This document shows positions 12,761 to 24,582 of a stretch of DNA of 64,000 nt, piece by piece. This DNA is from Sphagnum compactum. Its lineage: Eukaryota > Bryophyta > Sphagnopsida > Sphagnales. Location: contig OZ234495.1 in the NCBI GenBank assembly GCA_965153455.1, forward strand, positions 6,138,001 through 6,202,000, in the 5' to 3' direction. The position numbers were made by a program, and so were the translations under genes. Below the pieces are notes generated by a model. The model did not search any database and had not been told where the DNA came from. It saw only the letters and a program-made list of their open reading frames with translations. Positions within the stretch are counted from its first letter, which is position 1, and every line of letters starts with the position of its first letter.

Positions 12761-12845
12761 ATGTAGTCATTTTATAGTCATTTAGGACACATGTAGTCAT
12801 GTTACAGTCATTTAGGACACCATGTAGTCATAATCATTTAAGACC
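12761..12845. repeat. 30-bp tandem repeat, three copies
   Basis: ATGTAGTCAT starts at 12761, 12791 and 12822, and the first two units contain CAGTCATTTAGGACAC or a near variant. It lies just upstream of a tRNA-like segment inside the CACTA-like element. Confidence 0.8.
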
Positions 12846-12865
12846 AAGTTTAAAACGTCATTAAA

Positions 12866-12925
12866 AGGAGTTGAACCTTCATCTCCATGGCCACAAATCA
12901 ATTCTTTAACCATCTAACCAATAAT
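12866..12925 (-). repeat. tRNA-like A/B-box segment (SINE-like), copy 2
   Basis: On the minus strand it reads TTGGTTAGATGGTTAAAG (A-box-like) and, about 43 bases on, AAGGTTCAACTCC (B-box-like). The resemblance to a tRNA-Ser/Leu-type gene is better than in the other three copies, but the stems are not conserved, so it is a tRNA-derived relic rather than a gene. Confidence 0.5.
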
Positions 12926-13973
12926 TCAACTTGTAATATATTTGAATGAGTAATTTTAATTCAGTATTCAAATTTAATGATTTAAAATTCTGATTTTAGT
13001 TATAAATTAAATATGATTTGTAATTTGTAATTCGTTTTGATATTTAATATTTAATATAAATTTTTATTTTTAAAATAATTAAGTTAAACTGATTTAATAG
13101 TTTTGGGCCAAAATTAAATTTAAAATTAAGATTTTGAAGTAAATTTAATCCATAATTTTAATTCCATACTTCTATCATTTTAATTTTTAAAATTTCAGAT
13201 GTAAATATATTATATCAATTTAAAATATCTATTTCAAAATTTTCAATGTAAATTTTTTAACTATAAACATACACATAAATATCACATGATTTAATTTTAA
13301 AAGTAAATTTAATTATCATTGATTAAACCTTTATAAATGTATGCATGCCATTTGTAAAAATAACGAACTACAATATAACATTTGTATAAATCCCTAAAAA
13401 ATGATTCCACTTGAACTTCATATACACATGTGTTTTCATGTAATGCATACATCACTATTGCCATTACCAAATGACTTATGAAAAATTGTATGAATGTACA
13501 TGTTAAATTATATTTTATGATGTATGATGTAAAATTATTATTTATATTTTTGATATAATTCACAATATACAATTATGTTAATTTGATTACATATTTACAC
13601 CATGTGGCAAAATTGCATATGTTAAATGTAAAGTGACGGACATTAATTTTTCACATCATAGATCTTAAATAATACTATAACTTGTTTAATAGGTAGTTAT
13701 ATAAAACACTAAATCCTTTTAATATCATATGTAATATCATAATGTCATAGTTATTATTGTTGGTTAGTCACTTTAACAACTTTACATCTTTAGCTTGAGA
13801 GTATATAAAATTGAATACGTGCTCACATCATGTTAAACATTCATTCCATTAATCCATTAGTTGTAATAACCACTAAATTGCAACTACACATATTGCCACA
13901 TAAGTTAGATAATTGCAAATATGGTTCATAGTTGTCTATTTAGTTGTTAAGGATCACTAGTTGTTTAAGAAGT

Positions 13974-14002
13974 GGTTGCATAGGACATGACTTCTTCTAG
14001 TG
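13974..14002 (-). repeat. Right terminal inverted repeat of CACTA-like element 1
   Basis: Read on the minus strand this end begins CACTAGAAGAAGTCATG and continues to ATGCAACC. It mirrors the left end at 9904. The adjoining 110 bp hold several GTTGT/GTTGCA words. Confidence 0.6.
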
Positions 14003-15999
14003 ATGTGTGCTTTTCATTGAAATCACATCAAACATTGGTATTTTGGTCAAAGTAGATTTGAAATTAACATTGATCACAATTGTCTTCAAATTTTTTAATT
14101 TTTTTTTCTTTTGTTTCACTTAAATGCAATATAATTTAGTGGTCACAACTACAAAAATACAACTAAATGAAACATATAACACATAAGACTAGATTTTTTT
14201 TTAATAATAAGCAATGTGATTGAGAATATGAAAGATGCAACAAAAATATAATACATTTAATTGAAAACATGTCCCATTACATGTGCTTGAAAACATGTGA
14301 AAAAAATATGAAAAATGCATTGGAAAATTCTATACATGAAACCAAAAATATTTTACATGTGAAAGAGAAATGATTTAATTAAGTAAATGCAATAGGAGTT
14401 ATGCAAGAAAATAAATAAATATTGCATGTGATTAAAACTAAATTATGCATGCAACCAAAAATTGAATAGATGTGGTTAGTTTAACTATAATAAATGTGAT
14501 TTAAAAATAATACATGTTACCAAAGATCATTTACAAAACAAAGAATATGAACATCATGTGACGACAAAAAATTTATGTGCAACCAAAAAGACCAAAACTC
14601 TAATTGATATAACCAAAAATACAACACATGTGATGGAAAAAAATAAATGTGCAATTCAATTTTTCTCTAATTTTTAAAGTTGGATGCATGATTATCATTT
14701 TTATCACAAATAGAGTGATGTGATTTGTATGTGGTGTATATTTGTCATCATTTTATTGGTATGTTTAGTTATACTATTTCATATAGGGTGTAAACATGGT
14801 AAAGTAGACCCAAAAAGTAGGGATATCCAATTTTATCTTATATCATGCATATGAAAGCAATAAAGTAACATTAAAATGCTTGGAAGGATAATATAATTTT
14901 TTTCATTCCCTCTATTACAAAAGTATAAAATCATTCCAAAAAATAGAAACAAATAAGCTTTAAAAGTAAACAAAAATATCTAAAATTGGATGGTAAATTT
15001 TGTGTTCAAGGATATTTCAACATTAAATGCTCAATGGAATACATTTAAAATGAGTTCATATACAAAGATCATTATATTTTTATAACACCACCAAAAATAT
15101 ATTATAATTTCTGTTTGTTAAAACAAACTTGACACATATTGGGGACAAAAGTCCAAACTATGAAAAAACAACTTTCTTAGATACTTGTTTACATAAAAAC
15201 CTATTGAAAGAACACAAATTTTGAAAATCAATGGACAATAATGAAGAATTGTCTTTTTTTTACCATTCAAATGAAAACCATCAATATTAGTTCTACAATG
15301 GGTTTTGTTGTTACTTTTCACTTACTTTTCAAGTATATTGCCCAAGTAAATAAATTGTTCACTTTGTTATGTTTCCACCCCATGTAAAAACAATTTATTG
15401 TACTATTTCCTATAAACACTTCTACCAACATGAAAGCAAGGCACATCTAGACATCCACACAATGTGATCTATGTTTGGACATATTAACAATGATGTATAT
15501 ATTTCATTGTATCTTCATGTTTGCACTCTATTGCCCATGTTTCATGAATGACCAACACTAGCTCACTTGTTTACACATTTTGTTGTTTAGCCCAAACATG
15601 TTTATTACATCCAAATTCAAATGCAAGGTGATCATGGGAAATGGCATGGTCAATAATCAAAGTCATCATGAAACTCTCATGGTTGACATCTACCAAGTTT
15701 TGGAACTCCCAAAATTGCACATTCTTATTAGCAAGGTAGTACATCCCACAAGCATCATGAGAGTACATGATAGATTTTGATTGAGGAGATGAAACAGAGG
15801 AAGAGGTCTTGGACTTGTGAAAACTTGATTAGTGAAGTCAATGGAAAGATACAATCAAATGCATTAAATTATTACTCAACAATTAAATCCTTGAATACCA
15901 AATGCATGTTGGTAAAACTTTGAACAATAATTTGAAAAATATGAAACTATATTGTCACAATTTTTCTGTGAAAAGGAGATTCCTTAATATTACTTAACT
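14003..15999. other. AT-rich intergenic DNA, no gene recognised
   Basis: Nothing identifiable was found. A 65-66 codon open frame exists on both strands near 15571-15780; its composition is slightly less AT-rich than the surroundings, but I recognise no family and no splice or promoter context. Confidence 0.5.
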
Positions 16000-16345
16000 T
16001 TTTGTGAGGAACTGAGAGAAGCTTCCTGGTGTATTTGGAGGGCATTTTGTGTGTGAATATTTTACTCCTCAAGGGTGGGTCGGGGGATCTTATGACATGC
16101 CTTTTCATAAAATCTCGCCCACTCTTAAGGAGTAAACAAAATATCAGGATGTCGCAAGATCCTCCCCCACCCACAATTAAGGAGTAACCATAATATCCCT
16201 CCCCTTCCTATTCCTCACAATCTATGTAAATTGCCTCATGCTATATGATGGGTAAATCCCATTCCCATGGTTGCGACATTCCCATATATGGGACTAAATT
16301 CCTCATCCTAGGCCCCTTATTCTGGGAATGACCTCACCCTAGGGC
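16000..16345. repeat. Dispersed repeat related to 59220-59530
   Basis: Shared features with the block near 59.3 kb are a CCCTCCC/GTAGCCATAAAATCCCTCCC-like part and a downstream part TCATCCTAGGCCCC...CTAGGGCTT that matches TCATCCTAGGCCTC...CTTGGGGCTT. The word CCCTCCAAATACAC (minus strand near 16040) also recurs near 44826 in the opposite orientation. No protein is encoded. Confidence 0.5.
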
Positions 16346-19300
16346 TTAGTGCTTTAGCCTACACAAATTAGAGGATCCTTTAAACCCAAAAAAACTTTTC
16401 ACCTTCATACCATCAAAATTATTTGCCTTTAAAACACTCTCAAAAAGTTTGAAGGTGTCAAGTCCAGCATGTTGTGTGTGTAGAGGGAGTCTGGGATGAT
16501 GGAAGGGGGGAACAAAAAGAATCCTGACCTTAAGGGTCTCAATTTCAGAAAATACAGACACTTGTGAGGATCGGTGGCGGCTGTGGCGGCTGCTGGATAC
16601 AACAACTTTGTTCACAAGTACGAGTGTGTTCACCATATACAACCTGCATTTTGTCGGGTTGTGGAGTTGTGAGCCCATTGTAGGCTGGTTGTATATGGTG
16701 GTGTTCTCATTAGCTAACGGTGATCATCGGGAATATGCCCAACCCAGCAGCCCTGAAAAAGCAGAGCCATGAGATAGACTTCACAAAGATTCTGGCATGT
16801 CTAACACTTGGCAATGTGGAAATGGCAACCCACTTGAGTTTCATACCTGATTCGGGGCGTTGAAAACGGGTTGACATCCTGATCAACTAGAGACAAAGTC
16901 TATCTGTCTGTCTCTACTTAGCACAAAACTTTCTTTAAAGTTTGTTGGCTTTGCCCACTGAGGGTGTAAAGACGACCACTACATAGAGAGTATATACTAC
17001 TTACAGTACCTACGATTGATAATCAACACTTCTTTGCTAAATATTTATTTATTATTATTTAAGAAAACAAGGTTAATCAACAGTTTCAAACTTCATTTTT
17101 CAGAATTTCAATATTTTGAAAAATAAGTGTGCAAAGTATGCCCTTGATTTTCTGTATTTAGCAATTTTCTCGTAGTGAAAGACAGGAAACATTGTATTTT
17201 CCAGTTGTCAAAACAAACCATTTCATGTTTGCAAAGGGAAAAAATTCAAGTTTTTCTTAATGGTCCCAAAGGGAATCCTAAAAAGGTTTCTTGAATGGGT
17301 CTAGGTAGGTACAGTATGCAATATTGCTATAAGATTTGAGCATCAAATTTTGGCTCCAACTTCACCCAATGTGTGTGTGACATCAGGAGGACTATGTGTG
17401 CATCTGATTGATAGGCATGTTCCATAAAAAATGCATGCATCAGATAAGAACTAGATGTAGATCCAGTAGCTGTGAAGTGTGAACCTGCCATTACTGGGTC
17501 AGAGTCATTCATTGCGTGATGAAGAGCTGCTTGTTCACTTTGAACCTCCCACTTAATGAATAGTGCTGGACCTGCGTGGTGGGGTTGCAGTAGAAGCGGA
17601 AAGTGAAGTGAGAGCTCCACCAATGCATGGCTTCCGTGCTAGTTAAAAACTTGAGCACTTCACCTGGAATTCTGTGATAATCCAACTTCATCGTACAACA
17701 AGATTTCGGGACACTACCCAATTATCGACTTACTCGGTCCGTTGTACAAGCTATGTCCCATCTAAAGTTCTTCTGGGAAACGATTCTTGATCAGCAGATT
17801 GCTGCTGCACCCTGCAATCTGGATGCAACCACACCTGGCAACCAAATTCTCTTTTGCTTTCACAAGAAACTAGGTTCATTTCTGAGTGGTAGATGACATT
17901 CTTAGGTAGTAGGTACCATCTTCCCAGAAAGAGTGAACCAGCACCGGTGTCTGCTGATTTTTGTTGATTGTTTTTCTTTGGTTTGTGTCTACTTGTGTTC
18001 TCATTTGCCTTGTGCGTTTGCTGGACGGGCTCCCACCCTTGGTTTATTCATTTTTACAGGGTTTTTCTTCTTTTTCTTAGGAGTTTTTGTTTGTACCCAA
18101 AGTGGTGATCAGCCATTGGAAGCTATGTCAAAAAAAGTGAGATGATCATCCTTAGCCAAAAAGTGAGATGATAATCCTTAGCCATATCTTGAGACTAGTG
18201 TTGGCCAGATATATTGGTGAGTGCTGATTATCAACATTCATAATAGCGGAATCTGGGATTTTGTAGATAACCAGCAGACCTAGGCCTCATGTTTATCCTT
18301 GTACATATGTATATCCATGTTAGGTGTGACCCTGCAATATGCATATCTGGTGATAACTTTTGATGGGATCCCAAAATGAATATCTAGCTTATCTTAGCAA
18401 GCTACTATAGAGGTGGGGTTTTTGTGTGGGATAATTAGGGTGGGGTTTGGGGTGTGGTTGGGAGCTTGTGTTGCAATGGGTAGAATTCTTTCAAGAATTG
18501 AGGTTCAACTTTCGCACAAATTATTTTAATGTGTATGCTCTCATGTGAGAAAACAAATTGTGATAATCTAGATTTTTAATATGCATAACCTTTGTATGTA
18601 TCCGTAGTTAATTTGAATTAAAAATTCAGCAAATTTATATCCAATGACATGACAAAACAAGTTTGCACTTGAATCCATTTTCACCTTGACAAATAAATTG
18701 CTACAACTTTTATATGCATATCTTTTCTTTTCTTGAAAAAAAAAATGCCTCATTGATATTCTATACTTAACCTTACAATGTGTATCTAGCCAACACTAGT
18801 TGAAACTATTCAATATGGTAACGACCATGCTCAAGCTATGTGCTAGACATAACTGATTTACGTGAGCATTGGAATTATGAGCACAAAAGAGGGAATTATG
18901 AGGTCTAACCAATTAGCAATCAAGAACATGTTGATAGCTATTAGGGAGGTACGAAACATGTTAGAAAGCATGTTGCCATGTTATCAAGATCGAGCTTATA
19001 ATCAGTTGTGACTTTGTTTAGGATTAACTTTAATTGAATTAATGTTTTGTTTCCCTTTAGTACTAACCCATTTTATAAGAAGTGGGTCATACATAGATCT
19101 ATATATGTAGGAAATAGGCAATTACTGGGTAAATAAATGTTGGGTAGTTATTTAAATTTTTAATTTTTGAATGGTTTCAATTTTTTAGATATTTCATAAT
19201 CAAAGAAGTCTTTGTCTTGGTTCTTTTAAGAATCTTAAAAACCTTAAAATATTCATGAAATAGCTAATAATGAACTAATAGTTTTACAACCAATTATTTG

Positions 19301-19859
19301 GTTTTTAAAAAATTTGTAAATCATGGTTATACACTAGAATTGGGTCTTTGATTTTTTCAAAACCATGGTTATGAGTCTTTAAAATCACCTTGATAACCAT
19401 TGGGTGGCCTTTTCTAGTGTGGTTGGGTTCTAGGATTTACATATGTTCAATTTCACATTATAATTTTGAATCTAGGGTTTTCATGTCAAAAGTTTGAAGT
19501 TTTGTTGTTGTTAGAACTTAACTAAGCAGCCAACCTCTTTTCAAAATTGAATTAGAATTTAAACAAGTCTAGGTTCTCTAGGTAGATAAATAAAAATTAT
19601 AATTACAGAAGTAAGATTTGGATCCTACATTTTAGGCAAGTATTTTACATTTGATTGGTAGTCCATAGATAATATTACATAATATTTATTTCGAATTGTA
19701 TACACTAATTTTACAAATTAAAATTATACAATTTCACTATTACAATTCATAGTTTTTTTTAATGGGTTTTTTAATAAGAAAAGTACCCAAAATGATGGTT
19801 TTAAAAAAAACCATTTAGCAATCTAAATAAATCGATTTGAACTTGTTAGCATGATTAAT
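16346..19859. other. Mixed unique DNA, GC-raised at 16.35-18.15 kb, no gene identified
   Basis: From 16346 to about 18145 the base composition is closer to coding DNA than the flanks, with open frames of 110 (minus, 16346-16678), 98 (minus, 17327-17623) and 70 codons. I recognise no domain in any of them and could not link them by consistent splice phases. The remainder to 19859 is AT-rich and featureless. A decayed gene cannot be excluded. Confidence 0.4.
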
Positions 19860-20740
19860 TAGTCAATTTTTATTTTGTAGTTTTGACTTGCAATGTACAA
19901 ATAAAATGACTATCTATTTGATTGGTAGATAGTGGACCATTTGATTAGGTCAAATTTACATCTAAAATTAACAATCATTTTTTGAATTATTATTTAAAAG
20001 TAAATAGATAGGTAGGTAAGTAGCAAATAGGTTTAAGTAGGTAAAAAAAGGCATTTAAATAGGTAGATGTTATTCTAGCGTACCTAATTTAATTAAATAT
20101 CACTCAGCTACTTTAGTTTAACTACCCTAACCCTCTAAGCATGCACATATGTTGCAAATATAAGGAATTGAACCTCAAATCTTCACAATGATAAACCAAG
20201 TCTTTACCAATGGACAACACTATCAAATTATTCACTTTTTGTCAAAAAAATTTATTTCACATGTTTATTTCACATCATTAAACATAATCTCTAAACCTAA
20301 GTGACAACTAATAATTAAAATTAGGTTAAACATAATGTTTAAATCAAGTGGTTAAACCTAGTGGTTAAATTTAATGGTTAAACATTGGTTAAACCTTGGT
20401 GACAACTAATGGTTAAAATCAAGTTAAACATAATGGTTAAATCAAGTGGCTAAACTTAGTGGTTTAATAATGTAATGGTTAAACATTAGTTAAACCTAAT
20501 GATTAAATTTAGTGACTAAACATAATGATTAAACTTTGGCTAAACGTAATGGCTATACTTAGTGGCTAAATTTAAGTTACACCTAATGGCCAAATCTAAT
20601 GGTTCAACTTAGACTAAATCTAATGTCAAATTTAGTGACTAAATTTAAATTAAACCTAATGGTTAAATATAATGATTAGACCTAATAGTTGAACCTAATG
20701 GCTACATTTAATTTTTAAATTTAAATAAGTTGTACAAACT
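19860..20740. repeat. Dispersed repeat copy B (partner of 1260-2275)
   Basis: This block repeats the parts of copy A in the same order and orientation: TGGACCATTTGATTAGGTCA, an AGGT tract, CCCTCTAAGCATGCACATA, the tRNA-like boxes and then an array of TAATGGTTAAAC-like words. Divergence and indels are substantial, so the two copies are old. No coding sequence is visible. Confidence 0.75.
20162..20222 (-). repeat. tRNA-like A/B-box segment (SINE-like), copy 3
   Basis: On the minus strand an A-box-like TTGTCCATTGGTAAAGACTT is followed by a B-box-like GAGGTTCAATTCC at tRNA-like spacing. It is the counterpart of 1544-1602 within the larger repeat. Confidence 0.5.
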
Positions 20741-20744
20741 AAGA

Positions 20745-20900
20745 ATATATAGGTAGGTACATAAGTAGATAGGTGAAAAAATATATGTAGATAGGTAGGT
20801 AGATAGGTAAGTAAATTGTAGGTAGGTGGGTGCGTGGATAATAAGTAGGTAAGTAATTAACTAAATAAATAGTTGAGTGAGTAAGTAGGAGGTAGATACA
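20745..20900. repeat. AGGT/AGAT tetranucleotide tract
   Basis: Imperfect TAGGTAGGTAGATAGG-type repeats fill the stretch directly after copy B. Confidence 0.7.
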
Positions 20901-20924
20901 TAAGGTAATACATCATGTCACATT

Positions 20925-21060
20925 TGATTAAAAAAACATTGCCATTTTGATTAAATGTCACACTTGATTAAAGATCATTAACCATTTTGATAAAATATTC
21001 AACTTGATTAAAAATCATTGATCACTTTGATTAAAGTTGTACAACTTGACTATATGTATG
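20925..21060. repeat. Degenerate TTGATTAAA tandem array
   Basis: CACATTTGATTAAA, CACACTTGATTAAA, CAACTTGATTAAAAATCATT and CACTTTGATTAAAG follow each other at about 22 or 44 bp. No other feature is seen in the 300 bp on either side. Confidence 0.65.
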
Positions 21061-21889
21061 TAATCAAATAAACCATTATATTTAAGTTGACTAGTCAAAA
21101 ATTACATGTGTCATTCAAGCCTTTGACCTTTAATCAAAATGTACATGTCCAAAATAAAAAATGACAAATTATTTTGTTTGAACCTCTTAAAAAGTCATGA
21201 TTTGTAATAATTTTTAAAAAAAAATTGTGTTTAATTGAAGTGGAATCAAACTTGTTCTTAAATCAAATTGGTTTTAAATATTTTATGAAATTGATCAAAA
21301 TCAAAAATTGTAAAAATCCAAAAAGTTGATTTGGAATAGTGTCATGCGTATAAATGGTTTAGAATTTACACTTTGTGTAAATGTTTAATATCCATCTACA
21401 TTCATGTAACTGTAAATGTAAAACATGTAAATCTATTTTATGCTATGTAAAGCAATGTAAGTGTCAAACAAATACGATTTTATGTGGCCATATTTTCACT
21501 TGGGGAGGGGGAGGATTTCATAATGTTTTTGTTGATAGGCCAACCAAATAGACATTGGAAAAAACAAACAAAACAAAACAAAACATCAAAACCTGCACGC
21601 ACAACTAATTATTATGGATCGCAAGAAGATATGATCATTAATGGTATATAATATATACACTTACACATCCTCACAACATTTACATAGGACCATGTAAATA
21701 AATTTGACAAATATTTGCACTGACCTTGTGTAAATGTGAGTGTCAAACAATTTCAGTGTGTAAATGTAAATGACTTACATTGACACCAGATTTACACACC
21801 ATAGATATGACTATTGACACTTACACAACACTCTTTGAAGACCAGACCCGAGGTTCCATTAAAAAACAAAAAGAAAAACAGTTAGAACA

Positions 21890-22060
21890 GTAAGGGCTGT
21901 TTTTACTGCATGTCTATCTATGAACAGCCTTCAAGCAAGTTGTTAGTAGGTTAGTGGTACATAGAACAACTGAACTAACCACCATGATTAGCTAGGAAAC
22001 TGGAACATAACAGAAAACAGCTTCATGACCAATTACAATCTATCCTTCATGGTGTGCCCT
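21890..22060. repeat. Dispersed repeat shared with 4740-4920
   Basis: See the partner entry. Here the order is AAGGGCTGTTT, AAGCAAGTTGT, TAGTAGGTTAG, CTAACCACCATGATTAGC and TAGGAAACTGGAAC. Confidence 0.55.
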
Positions 22061-22933
22061 GTGGGAACTGGTTCACTAGCATGACATATTTCTGAGGTCA
22101 TCAACCTGATGGTGGGTTAGTGATGTACACTACTGTTGGTGGAACACCACTACCATGGATATCATTGCAAAATTCTTCACCAAAAAGAATTCTAATGCAT
22201 GGGAAGAAGCAACAAACTAATCAATCTCATCCACCATTTTCTGTCCAGGTGATTAATCGCCCAATGTGATTATCATTTCACCCCATCCAGTCAATGGGGT
22301 CTGTTAGTCACTATGTTAAAGGGAGAAAATGTTAAATTTAGAGTTGGAAACCCTGATTTTCAATAGGGTTGTTGGTATAGTTTATGATGTTTGGAAGCAA
22401 CCCAAAAAGCTTCGGGACATTTTACCATAGTGCTAGTGTAGGTGCTGATTTACCCACTGCAAATATCAACAGCGAACTGATACCCATCAGTCCACCAGGA
22501 GGGAGGGATGGATGGATGATGAGTGAAGAGGAAACACTTTTTCATTGGGTTCCTAACCAGAATGGTTAGCTCAGTTGCGCGTCTCTATTACCTCCTACCT
22601 GCTAAGAACACAGTATTATGTACTAACCATCTAGATGCATCTACTTACCTAGTAGTCTCCTATTGTTCCAGGTATCATACCCACTACTCACAATTGACAG
22701 AAATTGTCGAAAATTTTATGCCTAATTTCATGTGTTCATGAAATTATGACTAAATTCATGTTTTCATGAAATTGTGGAAATGTCTTCATGATAGTTGTGT
22801 CTAGTGATTCATTCATTGTCCATTAGTTGGAACTTGGAAATAAATTCTAATGGCAGTGTCAGTAGACACAAGTGGACTAGAGTGCCATCCCAGTCTCTCA
22901 TAATTACAAGCCAGTGATATGTGACTTAATATG

Positions 22934-23320
22934 TACTAGTGTGGCCTGGGCCAAATGTGTTACCACATCCTCAACTTAATTTTCTTTCCACATACTGGTT
23001 TTTTGGAATTTATTTGAATTTTCAGTGGCAGAAATCACTTAAAAATCAATATTTCCCACATTCTGAATCCAAAATTTTACCAAATAAATTCCATTGAATC
23101 CTGCTCATCAAGATCTTTCCAACAACATCAAAGGCACATTCCCATTCCTCTGAAATTTTCAGCTATGATTTAGTTCAATTTTCAGTGAAGAAATCATTCA
23201 ATATTCAAGACCTTTTGCACTGCAAGTCCAAACGTCATGGAACCAAGCCCATGCATCCCTCCTTGTTGAGAGCTTTCCAAAGACACCAAGAACATGATCT
23301 GAAGCATCCTCGTTTGGTGG
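22934..23320 (+). repeat. Dispersed direct repeat, copy 1 (long form)
   Basis: Starts TACTAGTGTGGCCTG and ends CGTTTGGTGG. It matches 26044-26326 on the same strand except for an internal ~110-bp segment (about 23000-23115) that copy 2 lacks. A ~40-codon frame containing KPMHPSLLRAFQRHQEH is open in both copies and they differ there by an in-frame codon. That hints at a coding origin, but I recognise no family. Confidence 0.75.
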
Positions 23321-24153
23321 AAAACAAACTACCTTCCTTTGTAGATAGATCATCTGATATGTCTAACATATCATCATTTATATCTTGTCAACTTTCTCAA
23401 CCTGCATATTGTCTGACTGATCTAACATTGCATTGAAGTGGAAGACAGAGTTAAAAAACATATATTCAATTTAGATGTCAAGCAAATCATCCACAAAAAC
23501 TCAAGGTTTTCTAAGTACCCAATGATATTTGGAAACTAAAGAAATTCAATGTTTGGAAAGATGAGTAAATGTTAAAGTATTCTCCAACATATTTGAACTA
23601 TCATTCCTTCCACTCAAAAGAATCTGCCGCGGATGAGCACATCCCATGTCATTGATCGAAATGGAATTTGATCACACAATAATATAGACTCAAAAGAAAT
23701 TGAGGAAGCCCCCTTTTTTTTTACGGTTGGGTACCTTGTGTGCTTTAACCGCATTGAAGTTGTTGTTGCACTTGTTTAATGTCTTCCATTCATTATTCAT
23801 CTTAATATTTAGAATTTGCAAGGATGACAAAGTTGGCAGCATTTGGAATTCGGGAACATTGTTGCACCAAATCCCATCAAATATAACCAACCCACCCACA
23901 CCACGCAGCACCTAAATTTCACCCAACTTCAAATAACAAGAGAGAAATTTATCTTCAATGTCCAACTCAATAATCGCGGTTTGACGCAGGCAACCAGTGC
24001 GATTAGGCAGTGACGTATTGCTCGGACTTGCCCTAATTTTTCTTGTTTGCTTTGTGTTTTAAAATAATATGAAATTGTGTAAGGTTCAAGATCTCCTACC
24101 TTTCGTCATAGGTGCCACTGGGTAAGCTCTAGGGTTATGCTACGAAAACAACC

Positions 24154-24191
24154 ATATAAATATGTATAGGTACAGAATTTGTGTATCAACA
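24154..24191 (+). promoter_or_regulatory. Upstream TATA-like element and CAA start motif of tRNA-Ser
   Basis: A TATA-like stretch (ATATAAATATGTATA, 24154-24168) lies 25-38 bases before the mature tRNA, and a CAA trinucleotide sits just before its 5' end (24188-24190). Plant tRNA genes commonly carry both features for Pol III initiation. The placement here fits an active gene. Confidence 0.6.
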
Positions 24192-24273
24192 GCAGCTTTG
24201 GCCGAGTGGTTAAGGCGTGTGCCTGCTAAGTACATGGGGTTTCCCCGCGAGAGTTCGAATCTCTCAGGCTGCG
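24192..24273 (+). tRNA. trnS-GCU: tRNA-Ser (anticodon GCU)
   Basis: This is an intact 82-nt class II tRNA that decodes AGC/AGU serine codons in the cytosol. The acceptor stem GCAGCTT pairs with AGGCTGC, followed by discriminator G at 24273. The D-arm contains TGGCCGAGTGG (A box), the anticodon stem-loop has GCT at 24225-24227 in a CT-GCT-AA loop, and the variable arm ends in GGGGTTTCCCC-like pairing. The T-arm is GAGAGTTCGAATCTCTC with a consensus B box. No intron is present and CCA is not encoded, as in eukaryotic nuclear genes. Every stem pairs, so nothing suggests a pseudogene. Confidence 0.97.
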
Positions 24274-24303
24274 AATGAGAATTGTACAATGCTGCTGGTT
24301 TCC

Positions 24304-24307
24304 TTTT
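24304..24307 (+). terminator. Short T-run, probable Pol III terminator
   Basis: TTTT lies 31 bases past the tRNA 3' end and is the first run of four or more T residues downstream. Longer T runs follow at 24350-24369 as back-up. Confidence 0.5.
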
Positions 24308-24465
24308 AAATTTTCTCGAAATAAGTTCGGCACATGGTATCAGTAGTGTTTTTTTTTTCTTTTTTTTTCCTCCCCTCCTTGGCGAAATTGCACCAAATTT
24401 CGATCTGAAATATATGGTATTGACCTATACAAAGGATTATTTCATTGAAAAAAAATGAGCTCAAA

Positions 24466-24582
24466 TTCGCCAGATTTGCAAAGACTTTTTTTTTTTCCCC
24501 CAAATCACCAGATTTTTATGATAAGTTCCAATAGGCAAGATTATTCTACTTTCATATCTAGTATGTAGCCAAATCTGGCGAA
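24466..24582. repeat. 13-bp inverted repeat (TTCGCCAGATTTG)
   Basis: TTCGCCAGATTTG at 24466-24478 is matched by its exact reverse complement at 24570-24582, with a 91-bp spacer. A related word, TCGCCAGATTTAG, occurs at about 7096 inside the long-inverted-arm element, so this may be a scrap of that element family. Confidence 0.6.

Larger units (their letters stand above)
9904..14002. mobile_element. CACTA-like DNA transposon relic, ~4.1 kb
   Basis: The left end starts CACTACTAGAAATCATG. The right end, read on the minus strand from 14002, starts CACTAGAAGAAGTCATG. The first 29 bases of the two ends agree at about 22 positions and both run into TGCAAC. Subterminal zones on both sides are crowded with TGCAAC/GTTGCA words in opposite orientations (about 9925-10010 and 13860-13980), as in plant CACTA (En/Spm) elements. 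No transposase frame remains inside. The three bases flanking each end (TTC and ATG) do not match, so a target duplication is not supported. The interior holds a minisatellite, an ACCT/AGGT tract and a tRNA-like segment. Confidence 0.6.

Noticed and set aside
16346-16678. A 110-codon minus-strand frame in GC-raised DNA
   Set aside because: No family match, no fitting splice partners and no polyadenylation context, so it was not called as a gene.
24192-24273. A plastid-derived or pseudogenic tRNA-Ser
   Set aside because: The stems are intact, the sequence resembles nuclear plant tRNA-Ser(GCU), and a TATA-like element plus CAA lie upstream, so a nuclear gene is the better reading.
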